From positions 124,001 to 188,000 of the forward strand of contig NZ_CP155796.1 in the NCBI RefSeq assembly GCF_039729195.1: a DNA stretch of 64,000 bases, in the 5' to 3' direction. The first letter of the stretch is position 1. Each line of letters opens with the position of its first letter. The notes below the pieces were generated by a model. It was given only the letters and a program-made list of their open reading frames with translations, was not told the DNA's origin and did no database searches. Position numbers and translations under genes: made by a program. Source of the DNA: Mycobacterium sp. DL (GTDB lineage Bacteria > Actinomycetota > Actinomycetes > Mycobacteriales > Mycobacteriaceae). Shown here piece after piece: positions 16,247-24,764 of this stretch.

Positions 16247-17508
16247 ATGACCGCTGCCCACAATATCGACCTGCCCACCGTGCTGGCCGAACGACTCACC
16301 ACCACCCACCCCGACGTGCTGCGCGAGCTGCTCGCCACGTTCATCCACACCCTGATGGGCGCCGAGGCCGACGCCCTGTGCGGCGCCGGATACGGTGAGC
16401 GTTCGGCGCAGCGGACCAACTCCCGTAACGGTTACCGGCACCGCGAATTCGACACCCGCGCAGGCAGTCTGGATCTGGCGATCCCCAAGCTGCGGCACGG
16501 ATCGTACTTCCCGGACTGGCTGCTGGAACGTCGCAAACGCGCGGAGCGGGCCCTGACGACTGTGGTCGCGACCTGCTACCTGCTCGGCGTCTCCACCCGG
16601 CGGATGGACAAGCTCGTCGAAACTTTCGGCATCACGCCGCTGTCGAAATCGCAGGTGTCGGTGATGGCCAAGGAACTCGACACCGCCGTCGAGGCGTTCC
16701 GCACCCCTTGGACGCCGCCCCCTACACGTTCGTCGCCGCCGACGCCCTGGTACTCAAGGTCCGCGAAGGCGGCCGGGTGGTCAACGTGCACGCCCTGATC
16801 GCCGTCGGAGTCAACGCCGAGGGCTACCGCGAGATCCTCGGCATCGACGTCACCACCGCCGAAGACGGGGCCGGCTGGCTGACGTTCTGGCGATCGCTGA
16901 CCGCCCGCGGCCTGTCCGGGGTCAAGCTCGTCACCAGCGACGCCCACGCAGGGTTGGTGGCCGCCATCGGGGCCACACTGCCCGGCGCAACGTGGCAGCG
17001 GTGCAGAACGCATTACACGACCAATCTGATGGCCATAACCCCGAAGGCGTCGTGGCCGTGGGTGTGCACCCTTTTGCATTCGGTGTTCGACCAACCGGAC
17101 ACCGAATCCGTTGCAGCCCAGTATGACCGGATCATCGACGCGCTGTCCGACCAGCTACCCAAGGTGGCCGACCACTTGGAGGCAGCCCGGCCGGACCTGC
17201 TGGCGTTCACCGGGTTCCCCAAGCAGATCTGGTCCCAGATTTGGTCGAACAATCCCCAGGAACGGCTCAACAAGGAGATACGGCGGCGCACCGACGTCGT
17301 CGGCATCTTTCCCGACCGCGACGCCCTGATCCGTCTCGTCGGCGCCGTCCTGGCCGAGCAACACGACGAATGGGCCGAGTCCCGGCGCTACCTCGGCCTC
17401 GACGTCCTGAGCAAATCACGCACCGTCAACGACACCCCGACCGAACAGGAGGCCACCCCCGCGGCACTCCACCGCCTGAACCATCACCACGAAGAATCAC
17501 ACGACGAC
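16247..17508 (+). pseudogene. IS256-family (mutator) transposase, frameshifted
   Basis: The first part, from ATG 16247, reads as a normal IS256 N-terminus (AEADALCGAGYGERS, NGYRHREFDTRAGSLDLAI, SKSQVSVMAKELD) up to AVEAFRTP near 16705. The second part continues in another frame from LDAAPYTFVAADALVLKVREG. It holds the catalytic DDE residues: Asp in AADALVL, Asp in VTSDAHAGL and Glu in NNPQERLNKEIRRRTDVVG. A loss of about four bases near 16703 explains the break. The second frame stays open past the right repeat to 17724. IS256 elements do not normally use frameshifting, so the element is probably not autonomous. Confidence 0.8.
17490..17508 (-). repeat. IS256-type right inverted repeat
   Basis: The reverse complement of this segment is GTCGTCGTGTGATTCTTCG, the counterpart of the left repeat. 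Confidence 0.6.
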
Positions 17509-17892
17509 GCCGTACACTACGTCCCTGGACTTGACCGACATCGCACCCACGGCGGCCCTGATGCCGGCGGGGTACAAGGGCTACCCAGCGATGCCACGTC
17601 GACTCCGCTATCTCCAGGTTGCCGTACGTCCGAGGGCAGCAAGCTCCCAGGCACCGGCCAGGAACCGTTCGAGGTGGCGGCGTGTCCGGTCGAGGTCGGC
17701 GCTGTTCAGGTTGGCTCCGTTTAACCGCCCCGCCAGGTGCTTACGTTGAAGAGGAGATCGGGCTACATGACCGACTTTGTGGAGATGTTCCGACACTGGC
17801 ACTTTCACGTTGCGGCCCACGCGCGCGACGTTAGGGCTCGCGATCGCTACGTCGGCCGAGAGCTCCCCCGTCACCCGCTGTTCTCTGATAGA
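17509..17892. other. Gene-free stretch with a possible IS21 istA remnant
   Basis: No complete gene was seen. ATG 17767 after GAAGAGGAG opens MTDFVEMFRHWH, which looks like the first residues of an IS21-family IstA. The match stops after about 12 residues (17803) and what follows is unrelated, so at most a fragment is left. Confidence 0.35.
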
Positions 17893-18813
17893 TCAACCCT
17901 CCTGCGCGATGGACAGCCATTCGTCGAGAGTGATCCCAAATGCCTGCGCTTGGCAAAGTTCTGCGTCCCGGCGCACCGCGACACGCGGGTCGACCCATTC
18001 GATGAATTCACGCTCAGGGTGGCTGGCGTCGCGCATGTGGATGAAGTAGTCGTATCCGCCGTAACCATCCACTCGATCGCGCCGTATGCGACCTGGCAGC
18101 GGGAGACGGTAAAGTGCGGTGCCCTTCACTCCGACGTCCAGCAGTTCCGCAGCAGAGCGGTGAACAAGCTGGTCGAAGGTCATGTAGCTGAGTGCGATTG
18201 ATCTCTGGTCGGCGTTTTCGAGTAGGGAAGCTTGGTTGAGAGAGAGCTCGCCTTTAATGATTCTGGTATACAAGTTTTCGCTGAATCGCGTACCGCGCAG
18301 GAAGTAGTAACCGCTGCCGTCCGACCACTCAACGGCCATTTGTCCGTTGTCATTGTGGAGCACATCTGGCCGGTCCTCCAGTCGCCGCAGTGACGGCCTG
18401 GGAACGATGAGTACATCCTTATTCGCAGGGATCATCCAGCCGAGGCCATGTTTGCGGGCGACGCGAATGGCGTGAGAGAAGCGCGCCCAATGTGCCGCGG
18501 AGACGACGGTATGGCTGAGGTACCACGGACTCGCTGCTCTTCTTGAGTTGTCGTTCGCCCATTCGATAAGCGATAGGTCGTAGACGATACGTTCAACTGT
18601 TGTCCCGCGCATCCCGTTGTTCGAGCTCGGGAAGTCACTACCGCTGCGGCGACTGGCGATTGTCTTCCAACGCCGGTCAGGACCGATGCGGTCGATTATT
18701 TCGAAGGCCTTCTCGAGCTTGTAAACGACCCGGCAGCGCGATCGCGTGTAAACGTCACGCGATCGACAGAAGTCAGCGACCAGTTCAGTGAGCGCATCGA
18801 CGTCGAATTCCAC
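17893..18813 (-). CDS. DUF6745-like protein
   Basis: A 306-aa cytoplasmic protein. The middle contains the pattern typical of DUF6745 proteins: VLHNDNGQMAVEWSDGSGYY, FLRGTRFSENLYTRI and a following NADQRSIALSYM helix. Upstream regions (ERIVYDLSLIEWANDN) are helical. The molecular function of this family is unknown to me; members often sit in mobile or accessory DNA. The gene follows the 135-aa gene at 18823-19230 by 9 bases on the same strand, so the two form an operon. The base composition is somewhat less GC-rich than in the catabolic region. Confidence 0.65.
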   Translation of the reverse strand: MEFDVDALTELVADFCRSRDVYTRSRCRVVYKLEKAFEIIDRIGPDRRWKTIASRRSGSDFPSSNNGMRGTTVERIVYDLSLIEWANDNSRRAASPWYLSHTVVSAAHWARFSHAIRVARKHGLGWMIPANKDVLIVPRPSLRRLEDRPDVLHNDNGQMAVEWSDGSGYYFLRGTRFSENLYTRIIKGELSLNQASLLENADQRSIALSYMTFDQLVHRSAAELLDVGVKGTALYRLPLPGRIRRDRVDGYGGYDYFIHMRDASHPEREFIEWVDPRVAVRRDAELCQAQAFGITLDEWLSIAQEG

Positions 18814-18822
18814 CCGCTCGGC

Positions 18823-19230
18823 CTAATCGCGGACGAGGCGTACCGCCGACCTTTTCTGTGGTATCGCGGGTTTGGGGGGGGTGACCGCAGGCTTCGTATC
18901 GCGCACCGGCGCTTCATCGGGGATCGGAGGCATACTCCGAACATCGAATTCCGTCTTGCGGATGATCCGCCACACGCCGGCCGGAACCAAAAGCTCCCGA
19001 TGTTGCTGGTAGGACTTCCGGTGGCGAAGAGGGGTAGGAGTGTCGAGTGCAACGTAGAGCTCGCCGTTCGCCCCGGCCACCTGTGCAAACTCAACGTCGC
19101 CTTCAAGGACGTGATGGTGGCCGGATTCGCTGTGACCGACGATGCACTCTGCCGCCATCACTCGCGGACCGTCGGGCGCTGCAGCAACAGGAAGCAAGAG
19201 TATCTCGCCGTGTCGAATCGGAGTGCGCAT
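18823..19230 (-). CDS. Small protein paired with DUF6745 gene
   Basis: A 135-aa protein. ATG 19230 is chosen because GGAGGAGAA lies directly upstream; a longer frame to 19587 has no such site and a low-quality N-terminus. The fold begins TPIRHGEILLLPV and carries GHSESGHHHVLEG, a His-rich strand resembling small phage/plasmid proteins with an RQGD(I/V)LLVPV...GEATGHAH pattern. It ends in a Pro/Lys/Arg-rich tail. A small beta-barrel or cupin-like domain is likely, but the function is unknown. It is the first gene of the two-gene operon with the DUF6745 gene. Confidence 0.65.
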   Translation of the reverse strand: MRTPIRHGEILLLPVAAAPDGPRVMAAECIVGHSESGHHHVLEGDVEFAQVAGANGELYVALDTPTPLRHRKSYQQHRELLVPAGVWRIIRKTEFDVRSMPPIPDEAPVRDTKPAVTPPKPAIPQKRSAVRLVRD

Positions 19231-19507
19231 AGTCAATTCTCCTCCAGGCCAGGATGATTCGGCCAACATACGCGCTGGCCTTTGTCCAGTGTGCGATTGA
19301 AGCGGCGCACTCGCCCATCGTACGTGTGTTCGAGTATCGGCGGTATAGGCTGATTGGACGACAGGGCCAAGCGTGGGGGATCCGTGCAGGCAACTCTGCG
19401 CGCTTGGCCCGTGGGGTTGATACAGCAGGTGCACTGGCGAGTTAATATCCGATGGTCCTGCGGTAGCGGCGCTATGGCCGGCCCCGACCGAGCGGAGAAG
19501 GTGAGCG

Positions 19508-19801
19508 GTGGAAGATCCGGATGTGATTCTGGTTGCTGGAGTGCGGTACCCGTGGGGTGAAGTCGTGACCGGTCGTCGGCACCGCAATGTCTATGAGGCA
19601 ATGGCGCTGAAGGGTCTCATTAGTCGCGATGGATGCGATGAGGGATTCGTTGGCAAGACCGGAACCTTTTACACGCGTGAGCAAGCGACTCAGGTTGCAA
19701 TTGCCGCGCGCCAAGCGCCTCGCGACCTGAGTGGCCCCCTCAACAGCGAGCATTTATGGCCGTTGACACCTGCCGAGAAGAACAAGTGGCGCGATGGCTG
19801 A
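19508..19801 (+). CDS. Small phage-type hypothetical protein
   Basis: A 97-aa protein with a pattern seen in small phage and plasmid proteins: GRRHRNVYEAM, then a DEGFVGKTGTFYTREQATQVA segment split by a short turn, then SGPLNSEHLWP. Such proteins are typically of unknown function. GTG 19508 follows the ribosome-site-like GGAGAAGG. It is divergent from the gene at 18823-19230 across about 280 bp. Confidence 0.6.
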   Translation: MEDPDVILVAGVRYPWGEVVTGRRHRNVYEAMALKGLISRDGCDEGFVGKTGTFYTREQATQVAIAARQAPRDLSGPLNSEHLWPLTPAEKNKWRDG

Positions 19802-20171
19802 GTTAATGCATTGAGTCTCCGAAACCTCACGATCGCGCACCTGGCAAGTGGTGGGGCTTCCGAGTGGACCGTCACGGGACATCGAAGCCTCCTGCATCAT
19901 GCTCCGGTAAGTCATTGAATGCTTGTGGCGAACATTGGTCACGATCGTGGGACAAACTCCCATGGTCAAGTCGTGAGATAGCTTGGAGCGCTGCAGTTCA
20001 CCGATCCGCGATTGGTCATCAAGCGTGAGAAGTCACAGTTTACGTCGACGACGGCGGCACTTTAAGGTGCGCACCGCCGTGCTGCCTAGGGCGAGTGCAC
20101 GGGCACGCCGGTGTTGACTATGACCGGTGTCGAGCGCCACTGCCTGTATGTCAGCGACGTCGGGTTGGACG
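19802..20171. other. Gene-free stretch
   Basis: No gene, RNA or repeat could be supported between the small plus-strand protein and the SIR2 gene's stop codon. Confidence 0.5.
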
Positions 20172-21047
20172 TCAAGGGATTGCCAGTCGTCCGCGCTCGG
20201 TCTCGACCAGATCGGCGAGCTCGGTCAAGCTGTCTGCGACGACTTGATGCCCGGAGGACGAATCGTACTCAATCAGGTTGATGCCGTAGGCATCGGACAT
20301 GGCCCTTCCGACCGCCTGGTGTGTGCCTGCCGGGACCACAGCGTAGTGGCGATATAACTCGTCGCCCCCAACATTTGTATTCTCTAGAAGCAGTTGAATG
20401 TCAGGGTCCGACAAACTGTAGCCGATAAAAAACAGAGTGTGTGTCGCAAATAGGCTTTGGACCAGTGAGAAGAACCTAGGATTCTCAGCTCTTGCCTTAA
20501 AGTACTCCGACCTGGTTAGCACCGTCCGCTCAGGATGCTTGGCGGACCCATGCAATTTGAGAATGAGGCGCGTGGGCGAGCGGAGTCGATTGACCAGTCC
20601 AGGATCGTAGTAGTTCAGCACGGAGTACCCATCGCGGGCCTGTCCTTGCACGCAAAGGTCCTCGTACGCTGAGTCGTAATTTGTCGTCATGACTACACGT
20701 TGATCCAACCGGAGGACTGCCTCGTGGAGCGCGCCGGTCTCGAGATTCTTGAACTCGTCCGCCAGTACGCGTCCGTACTCTTGCGTTCTCAGATTGGCCC
20801 GAATTACCTGCGCCGCATCAAGATACCGTTCCTTTTCCGAAAGTTCCTCTACGTACCGATGATCGTCGGGCGAGCAGCTCGCTGCTTCGGCCAGCAATTG
20901 CAGCAAGAGCGGCCAGGACGGAGTCGAATCAAGCATGCCTGCAGCCCGTCGTCGAGCGCAGGCCATGGTGGCACCGGCACCTAGGAACGGGATTACCCGT
21001 CGTCCACTGAGTTCGTTGACCAGCGCTTGGTCCCATGCGATGGTCAT
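20172..21047 (-). CDS. SIR2-like protein, probable NAD-consuming effector
   Basis: A 291-aa protein with a SIR2-type (SIR2_2) Rossmann fold: RRVIPFLGAGATMACA near residues 15-30, VVMTTNYDSAYEDL, LILKLHGSAKHPE, and a C-terminal FFIGYSLSDPDIQLLL. SIR2-like proteins of this kind are common antiphage effectors that destroy NAD+ (for example in Thoeris, DSR and SPARSA systems). No accessory domain is fused. ATG 21047 overlaps the stop of the ParA-like gene by 4 bases, so the SIR2 gene is last in a coupled three-gene operon with an ATPase and a DNA methyltransferase. Base composition is clearly AT-richer than the surroundings, indicating recent transfer. Confidence 0.85.
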   Translation of the reverse strand: MTIAWDQALVNELSGRRVIPFLGAGATMACARRRAAGMLDSTPSWPLLLQLLAEAASCSPDDHRYVEELSEKERYLDAAQVIRANLRTQEYGRVLADEFKNLETGALHEAVLRLDQRVVMTTNYDSAYEDLCVQGQARDGYSVLNYYDPGLVNRLRSPTRLILKLHGSAKHPERTVLTRSEYFKARAENPRFFSLVQSLFATHTLFFIGYSLSDPDIQLLLENTNVGGDELYRHYAVVPAGTHQAVGRAMSDAYGINLIEYDSSSGHQVVADSLTELADLVETERGRLAIP

Positions 21048-22093
21048 GATTCCGCACTCGCCAATTCCATGTTCTCCAGGAAGGCGTCTGCGACCTTGCT
21101 GATCATTGCCCTGTAGGACTCCTGCTGACGGTACTGAGAACCTACGAGGCCATCTTTAGAGGTAAGTCCCGAAATCGGCACGGCGTTACTCTGCGCTAGC
21201 GGGACGAGGCTATACAGATGCGGTATGTCGCCAAGGTTGAGTTGCTCCTGATCGGCTTGCAGGGCGCTCGGAAGGAAAGGCGTCAAAGATTCCTCGACCT
21301 GCTTTGGAACCAGCGTCCTAATATTCTCGTACGCCGTCGTCGCTCGGCGGTTGCCTCCGTATGACTTTGTAATGTATTGCTGAACGATGTAGCCAACATA
21401 TCCGCTACCAATTCTGGGTGGCTCTATGTGGGGGAATTGGGTGAGCCACTGACTCCTCAGTCCCGGCTCGATAGATTGCCAAGAATGGGTATAACCATTT
21501 ATCCATTTGCTAAGCCAGTTTGAAATGTTTCGGATGCCAATGATGCTAAAAATGTCCGAGCTCAGGGGTGTGAGAAAATTGTCGCAGCCAGCAAGTACTG
21601 ATCTGTTGATTGACCCCAGACTTGGACCAATGTCATAGAAGGCGTAATCGTAACCGCGCTCATTCAGTACTGCTCGCAGGGCCGAATTCCATGAGGTTCG
21701 ACGAAATCCCTCGATGTCCATTGCGGTTAGTGATTTCCACGCGTCGGCAAGTCGGTCCTCGGTGATTGCAAATTGCGGATCGCCCGCAATTAAATCGACG
21801 CCGAAGCGATTATCGACTGCCCGCAGAACATTTATATCATCGTTTATGTCCGACTCGCCAGTATCAATGGGAGCAAGAATATCGGATATGGTCGAGGTAC
21901 TCTCGCGCGCATTCATATACAATTTTGCCGCAGGCTCTACACCCAATACTAGCTGGGTGCTATTGCACTGAGGGTCGCAGTCTACGACGATTACCTTCTT
22001 GCCTCTTTCTGTTGCTAAGAAAGACGCCAAGTTGCAGGTTAGAGTCGTTTTCCCCACGCCACCCTTGTTATTGAACATGGCAATGCTCTGCAC
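21044..22093 (-). CDS. ParA/MinD-type P-loop ATPase
   Basis: A 349-aa protein. A deviant Walker A, NNKGGVGKTTLTCNLA, sits at residues 8-23; a Walker A' region reads VVDCDPQCNSTQLVL, and a later switch strand reads YAFYDIGPSLGSINRS. It is longer than most ParA partition proteins, with an extra C-terminal region (about 230-349) that lacks known motifs. There is no parB and no centromere-like repeats nearby, so plasmid partition is unlikely. GTG 22093 is used, with TCTGGAGA upstream, 12 bases after the methyltransferase stop. In context it may be the sensor or switch between the methyltransferase and the SIR2 effector (inference). Confidence 0.85.
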   Translation of the reverse strand: MQSIAMFNNKGGVGKTTLTCNLASFLATERGKKVIVVDCDPQCNSTQLVLGVEPAAKLYMNARESTSTISDILAPIDTGESDINDDINVLRAVDNRFGVDLIAGDPQFAITEDRLADAWKSLTAMDIEGFRRTSWNSALRAVLNERGYDYAFYDIGPSLGSINRSVLAGCDNFLTPLSSDIFSIIGIRNISNWLSKWINGYTHSWQSIEPGLRSQWLTQFPHIEPPRIGSGYVGYIVQQYITKSYGGNRRATTAYENIRTLVPKQVEESLTPFLPSALQADQEQLNLGDIPHLYSLVPLAQSNAVPISGLTSKDGLVGSQYRQQESYRAMISKVADAFLENMELASAES

Positions 22094-22105
22094 TTTGTCT
22101 CCAGA

Positions 22106-23218
22106 CTATTTGACCATACGATATTGCAGGAGGAGCTCAGAACTACTGCCCTCGCATCCTTTGCGGACTCGTCTTCGACTGGGGATTGGGCTTACGCGGC
22201 TTCCTATTTCCTGGAAGAACGAGCCGCTATCCAATACTAGGCTTGCAACCAACTCCGCGAACGGGCGCTTAGTTGTGTTCGTCTTGTCGCCTACAAGGAT
22301 GCTTAGCGTCCCGCCCGCCTTCAACAGCCGAGACCAGTCGGCGAGCCACGCTACAGATCGTTCAAGGAACACGTTTAAGCGCGGAGACACCGCGCTGTCT
22401 AGACTTTGCCAGTCTGCATATCCAAGCAGTTCGAGTCGAATGCGGTTATCCCGTGCGTAGTGCAGCTGACCCATGTAGGGAGGGCTAGTGATGATGGCAT
22501 CGAACGTGGAGTCTTCGTCAAGCTCTCCAGAATGCCCGTGCAACACCGCTCCTGACTGCGGAGCGGCCGTGAGATTAGGTAAGCGCCTGAGCGCGCGGTC
22601 AATTTTCCGCGCCAAACGCGTTTCGACGTCACGATACTCGTACAGCTCTGGGAATAGCGTCCTTGGGAACGATTTGTCCCTTAAGTAGGGCACAGTATGG
22701 CTCGCCGGATAGGAAAGAAACCCAGGACGTTGATGGTGAGCTATTCCGAGCAAGCAGGCGAGACCAAAGTCGTCGCCTTCGTCCCGCAAGATTCGGACCC
22801 AAGTCAGCAAACTAATCAAGGTTTCGGGGTGATACATGTTTCGCAGCTCTTGACTCAGACCGGCCGGCGACACCTCTGGCCTGAGGTTTTTAACACGCGG
22901 GAGGTACTTTTCGACGAACTCGTGGCCGCTCGACGGCAGCGACTTTTCGAAAGCGCTCATTTTGGCCCTTGAAAGAAGAACCGCGTAGGGATTCAGATCG
23001 CTACCGACCGCAACCCGTCCACGCGACTGCGCCTCCACGAGGACGGTACCTGAACCGCAAAAGGGATCGTAGATGCGGCTACCTACGTCTGTGGATGCAT
23101 CGACGGCCCATGCCGCGAGCTCGGGTCTCATCTTCCCGAGGTATGGGGAAAGTTCGTGAAGCGATGAGGGTCTGTACTGCTCGTCGATGACCGCGTGGTC
23201 TACCCCCTGCAGGTTCAC
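22106..23218 (-). CDS. DNA methyltransferase (N4-cytosine/N6-adenine type)
   Basis: A 370-aa protein. The SAM-binding motif I is RIYDPFCGSGTVLVEA (about residues 48-63), followed by the acidic loop GSDLNPYAVLL. The catalytic motif IV is IITSPPYMGQLHYA (about 240-253). The SPPY form fits amino-methyltransferases acting on exocyclic N4 or N6. The segment between motifs I and IV is long and may recognise the target. The GTG start at 23218 is supported by NLQGVDHAVIDEQYRPSSLH leading into the fold. No restriction endonuclease gene is next to it. It is the first gene of the operon with the ParA-like and SIR2 genes. Confidence 0.85.
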   Translation of the reverse strand: MNLQGVDHAVIDEQYRPSSLHELSPYLGKMRPELAAWAVDASTDVGSRIYDPFCGSGTVLVEAQSRGRVAVGSDLNPYAVLLSRAKMSAFEKSLPSSGHEFVEKYLPRVKNLRPEVSPAGLSQELRNMYHPETLISLLTWVRILRDEGDDFGLACLLGIAHHQRPGFLSYPASHTVPYLRDKSFPRTLFPELYEYRDVETRLARKIDRALRRLPNLTAAPQSGAVLHGHSGELDEDSTFDAIITSPPYMGQLHYARDNRIRLELLGYADWQSLDSAVSPRLNVFLERSVAWLADWSRLLKAGGTLSILVGDKTNTTKRPFAELVASLVLDSGSFFQEIGSRVSPIPSRRRVRKGCEGSSSELLLQYRMVK

Positions 23219-23814
23219 ATTCCAACCCTACTCATACGCGATATCAGCGGCAGCCAACTGCTGCCGACACGCCGACGTCAAACTCTTTTGCGGTGCTTCT
23301 GCACAGTGCGCAGGAGGGCGCAGCTTGGCGCACCCGCTCTCGCGCAGCGATCTATGCAGAATGCTCTGACCTGCCGCTTTGCAGCGAAGATTGACAAGCT
23401 CTCGCGACACTCTCCAGTCTTGTCAAAGTATCCAGGCGTGCCTTGTCATCTTCGCTGCATCTCGACAGTGGTGTTGCTATGGCGACAGCAAGCCGTCGCG
23501 AGTGATTCGATACGCGCAGGTAGAAGCTAGCCGTGCTGGTTTGACGAACGACGTCCGCGGCGGCGACTTGCACGCGAACTGCAAACCAACCGTCCAACCA
23601 TGCGTCCCGACATCGGCGAAGACGAGATACCTCCGCAGGGTGCGGTCACCAACCGTGACGTGCTGTGCAATGCAACAGCGAGGATGTGTCTGGCCGGTCT
23701 CCGACGTGTTGATCCCGATGAGATCCGCTTGACGGCTGTTGAATCGTTCGGCGGCGGCGGCGACTCGATGGGGAAGGTTGGTGAGCCGGCGCTCTCCGCG
23801 CGGATGCCGAACGT
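23219..23814. other. Gene-free stretch, boundary of the island
   Basis: About 600 bp with no gene I can support. It holds the presumed promoter of the methyltransferase operon (TATGAGTAGGGT close to the start is a possible -10 area). Composition changes here from AT-richer to GC-rich. Confidence 0.5.
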
Positions 23815-24246
23815 CTATCCGTGCGAGCCCAGCTGGCCGGCGGTCACCGAGCGGTCGAGGCACACGCGGACGTAGGACAGTTGGGTGCCGGATGCTGAGT
23901 ACAGAGCCATGTACTCCTGGTCGATCCCGCCGCCGACGTTGATCAGTCCGAAGTCCGGGAGTGCCTGTGTGAGGGTTCCGGTGATTCGGCCGTGCACCAT
24001 CGATTGGCCAGCGGCATCACCGAAGAGCGGGCCGTTGAGGATGGTGAATGTCAGGTCGGGGAACGCATGCCACATCGCGCTGAACACCTCACGCACCTCG
24101 CGAGCGCTGTGGAACACAGCACCGGGGACGAAGTCATCGTCGAACACGGCATTCTCGGTGAGCACCTCGGTGATGCCGTCGAGATCGTGACTGTTCAGCA
24201 CCTCGTAGTAGCGGGACAGCAGATGCGCCAATGTGTTTGTTTCCAT
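23815..24246 (-). CDS. SnoaL/NTF2-like protein
   Basis: A 143-aa single-domain protein of the SnoaL-like NTF2 fold, with LLSRYYEVLNSHDLDGITEV, the strand ENAVFDDDFVPG and MWHAFPDLTFTI, the usual ester cyclase/SnoaL pattern. ATG 24246 is supported by AAGGAGAGA upstream; the frame opens 6 codons earlier at a TTG inside that site. Such proteins act as small cyclases, isomerases or hydratases in secondary or xenobiotic metabolism. It is the last gene of a minus-strand series with an oxidoreductase and an enoyl-CoA hydratase. Confidence 0.8.
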   Translation of the reverse strand: METNTLAHLLSRYYEVLNSHDLDGITEVLTENAVFDDDFVPGAVFHSAREVREVFSAMWHAFPDLTFTILNGPLFGDAAGQSMVHGRITGTLTQALPDFGLINVGGGIDQEYMALYSASGTQLSYVRVCLDRSVTAGQLGSHG

Positions 24247-24314
24247 GGCGGTTCTCTCCTTCAATCGACTGTTGGGTAGGGATTCGGCGACCGCATGGGC
24301 GGGCGTGTGCTCGT

Positions 24315-24716
24315 TCAGTAGTTCGTGCCGGCTGGCCGGTCGGTCGGCACGAGGGCGATACCGACGTTGCGCCGCATCCCGCCGCGCAGCTTGCTGAAGA
24401 ACTGGAACAGTGCGCCGAGCGGGCCGTACTGGCGGGCGACGGCGGCGTAGACCTGTGCTGTCTCTGCAGGATCAAGAATTGTTGCCGTCGCGTCGACGGG
24501 TGGACCTTTTGGGCGGCCGCGGCGGTCGCTGGCGGCGACGGTGACGTGTGGGTTGTTGCGGATCCGCTTGACTTTCCAGGAGTCTGCTTCGGTGATCACC
24601 AGAAGTCGGTCCCGGTCGGGGGCGGCCCAGATGATGGTCGGCTTGGGTCGGCCGTCCTTGGTGAACGTGGTCAGCAGGATATTCCGGGATCGTGCGATAT
24701 CAGTGAAGGCGGCCAT
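24315..24716 (-). CDS. PPOX-class split-barrel oxidoreductase (F420 or FMN)
   Basis: A 133-aa split-barrel flavin-type protein: ARSRNILLTTFTKDGRPKPT at the start, then IIWAAPDRDRLLVITE, KVKRIRNNPHVTVAAS and a Gly/Pro-rich loop. Actinobacterial relatives are annotated as PPOX-class F420-dependent enzymes. The cofactor and substrate cannot be read from sequence. It lies 49 bp downstream of the enoyl-CoA hydratase gene on the same strand. Confidence 0.8.
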   Translation of the reverse strand: MAAFTDIARSRNILLTTFTKDGRPKPTIIWAAPDRDRLLVITEADSWKVKRIRNNPHVTVAASDRRGRPKGPPVDATATILDPAETAQVYAAVARQYGPLGALFQFFSKLRGGMRRNVGIALVPTDRPAGTNY

Positions 24717-24764
24717 GGCTTTGGTGGTCCCTGTTGGCGTAGTGAGTCGTCAGATGGATTGGTG

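Larger units (their letters stand above)
16189..17508 (+). mobile_element. IS256-family insertion sequence
   Basis: A 1320-bp element bounded by imperfect inverted repeats at 16189-16207 and 17490-17508 (17 of 19 positions match). It carries one IS256-type transposase reading that is frameshifted. I found no convincing target-site duplication (left flank CATTGAAG, right flank GCCGTACA), so the true ends could lie slightly further out or the flanks have changed. Confidence 0.7.

Noticed and set aside
21044..22093. ParA-like gene as a plasmid partition locus
   Set aside because: No parB gene or repeated centromere sites; it is coupled on both sides to a methyltransferase and a SIR2 gene.
22106..23218. 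Methyltransferase as part of a classical restriction-modification pair
   Set aside because: No endonuclease-like gene on either side; neighbours are ATPase and SIR2 genes.
23477..23863. Minus-strand open frame of 128 codons upstream of the NTF2-like gene's end
   Set aside because: It overlaps the end of the supported gene and has no ribosome site or recognisable composition.
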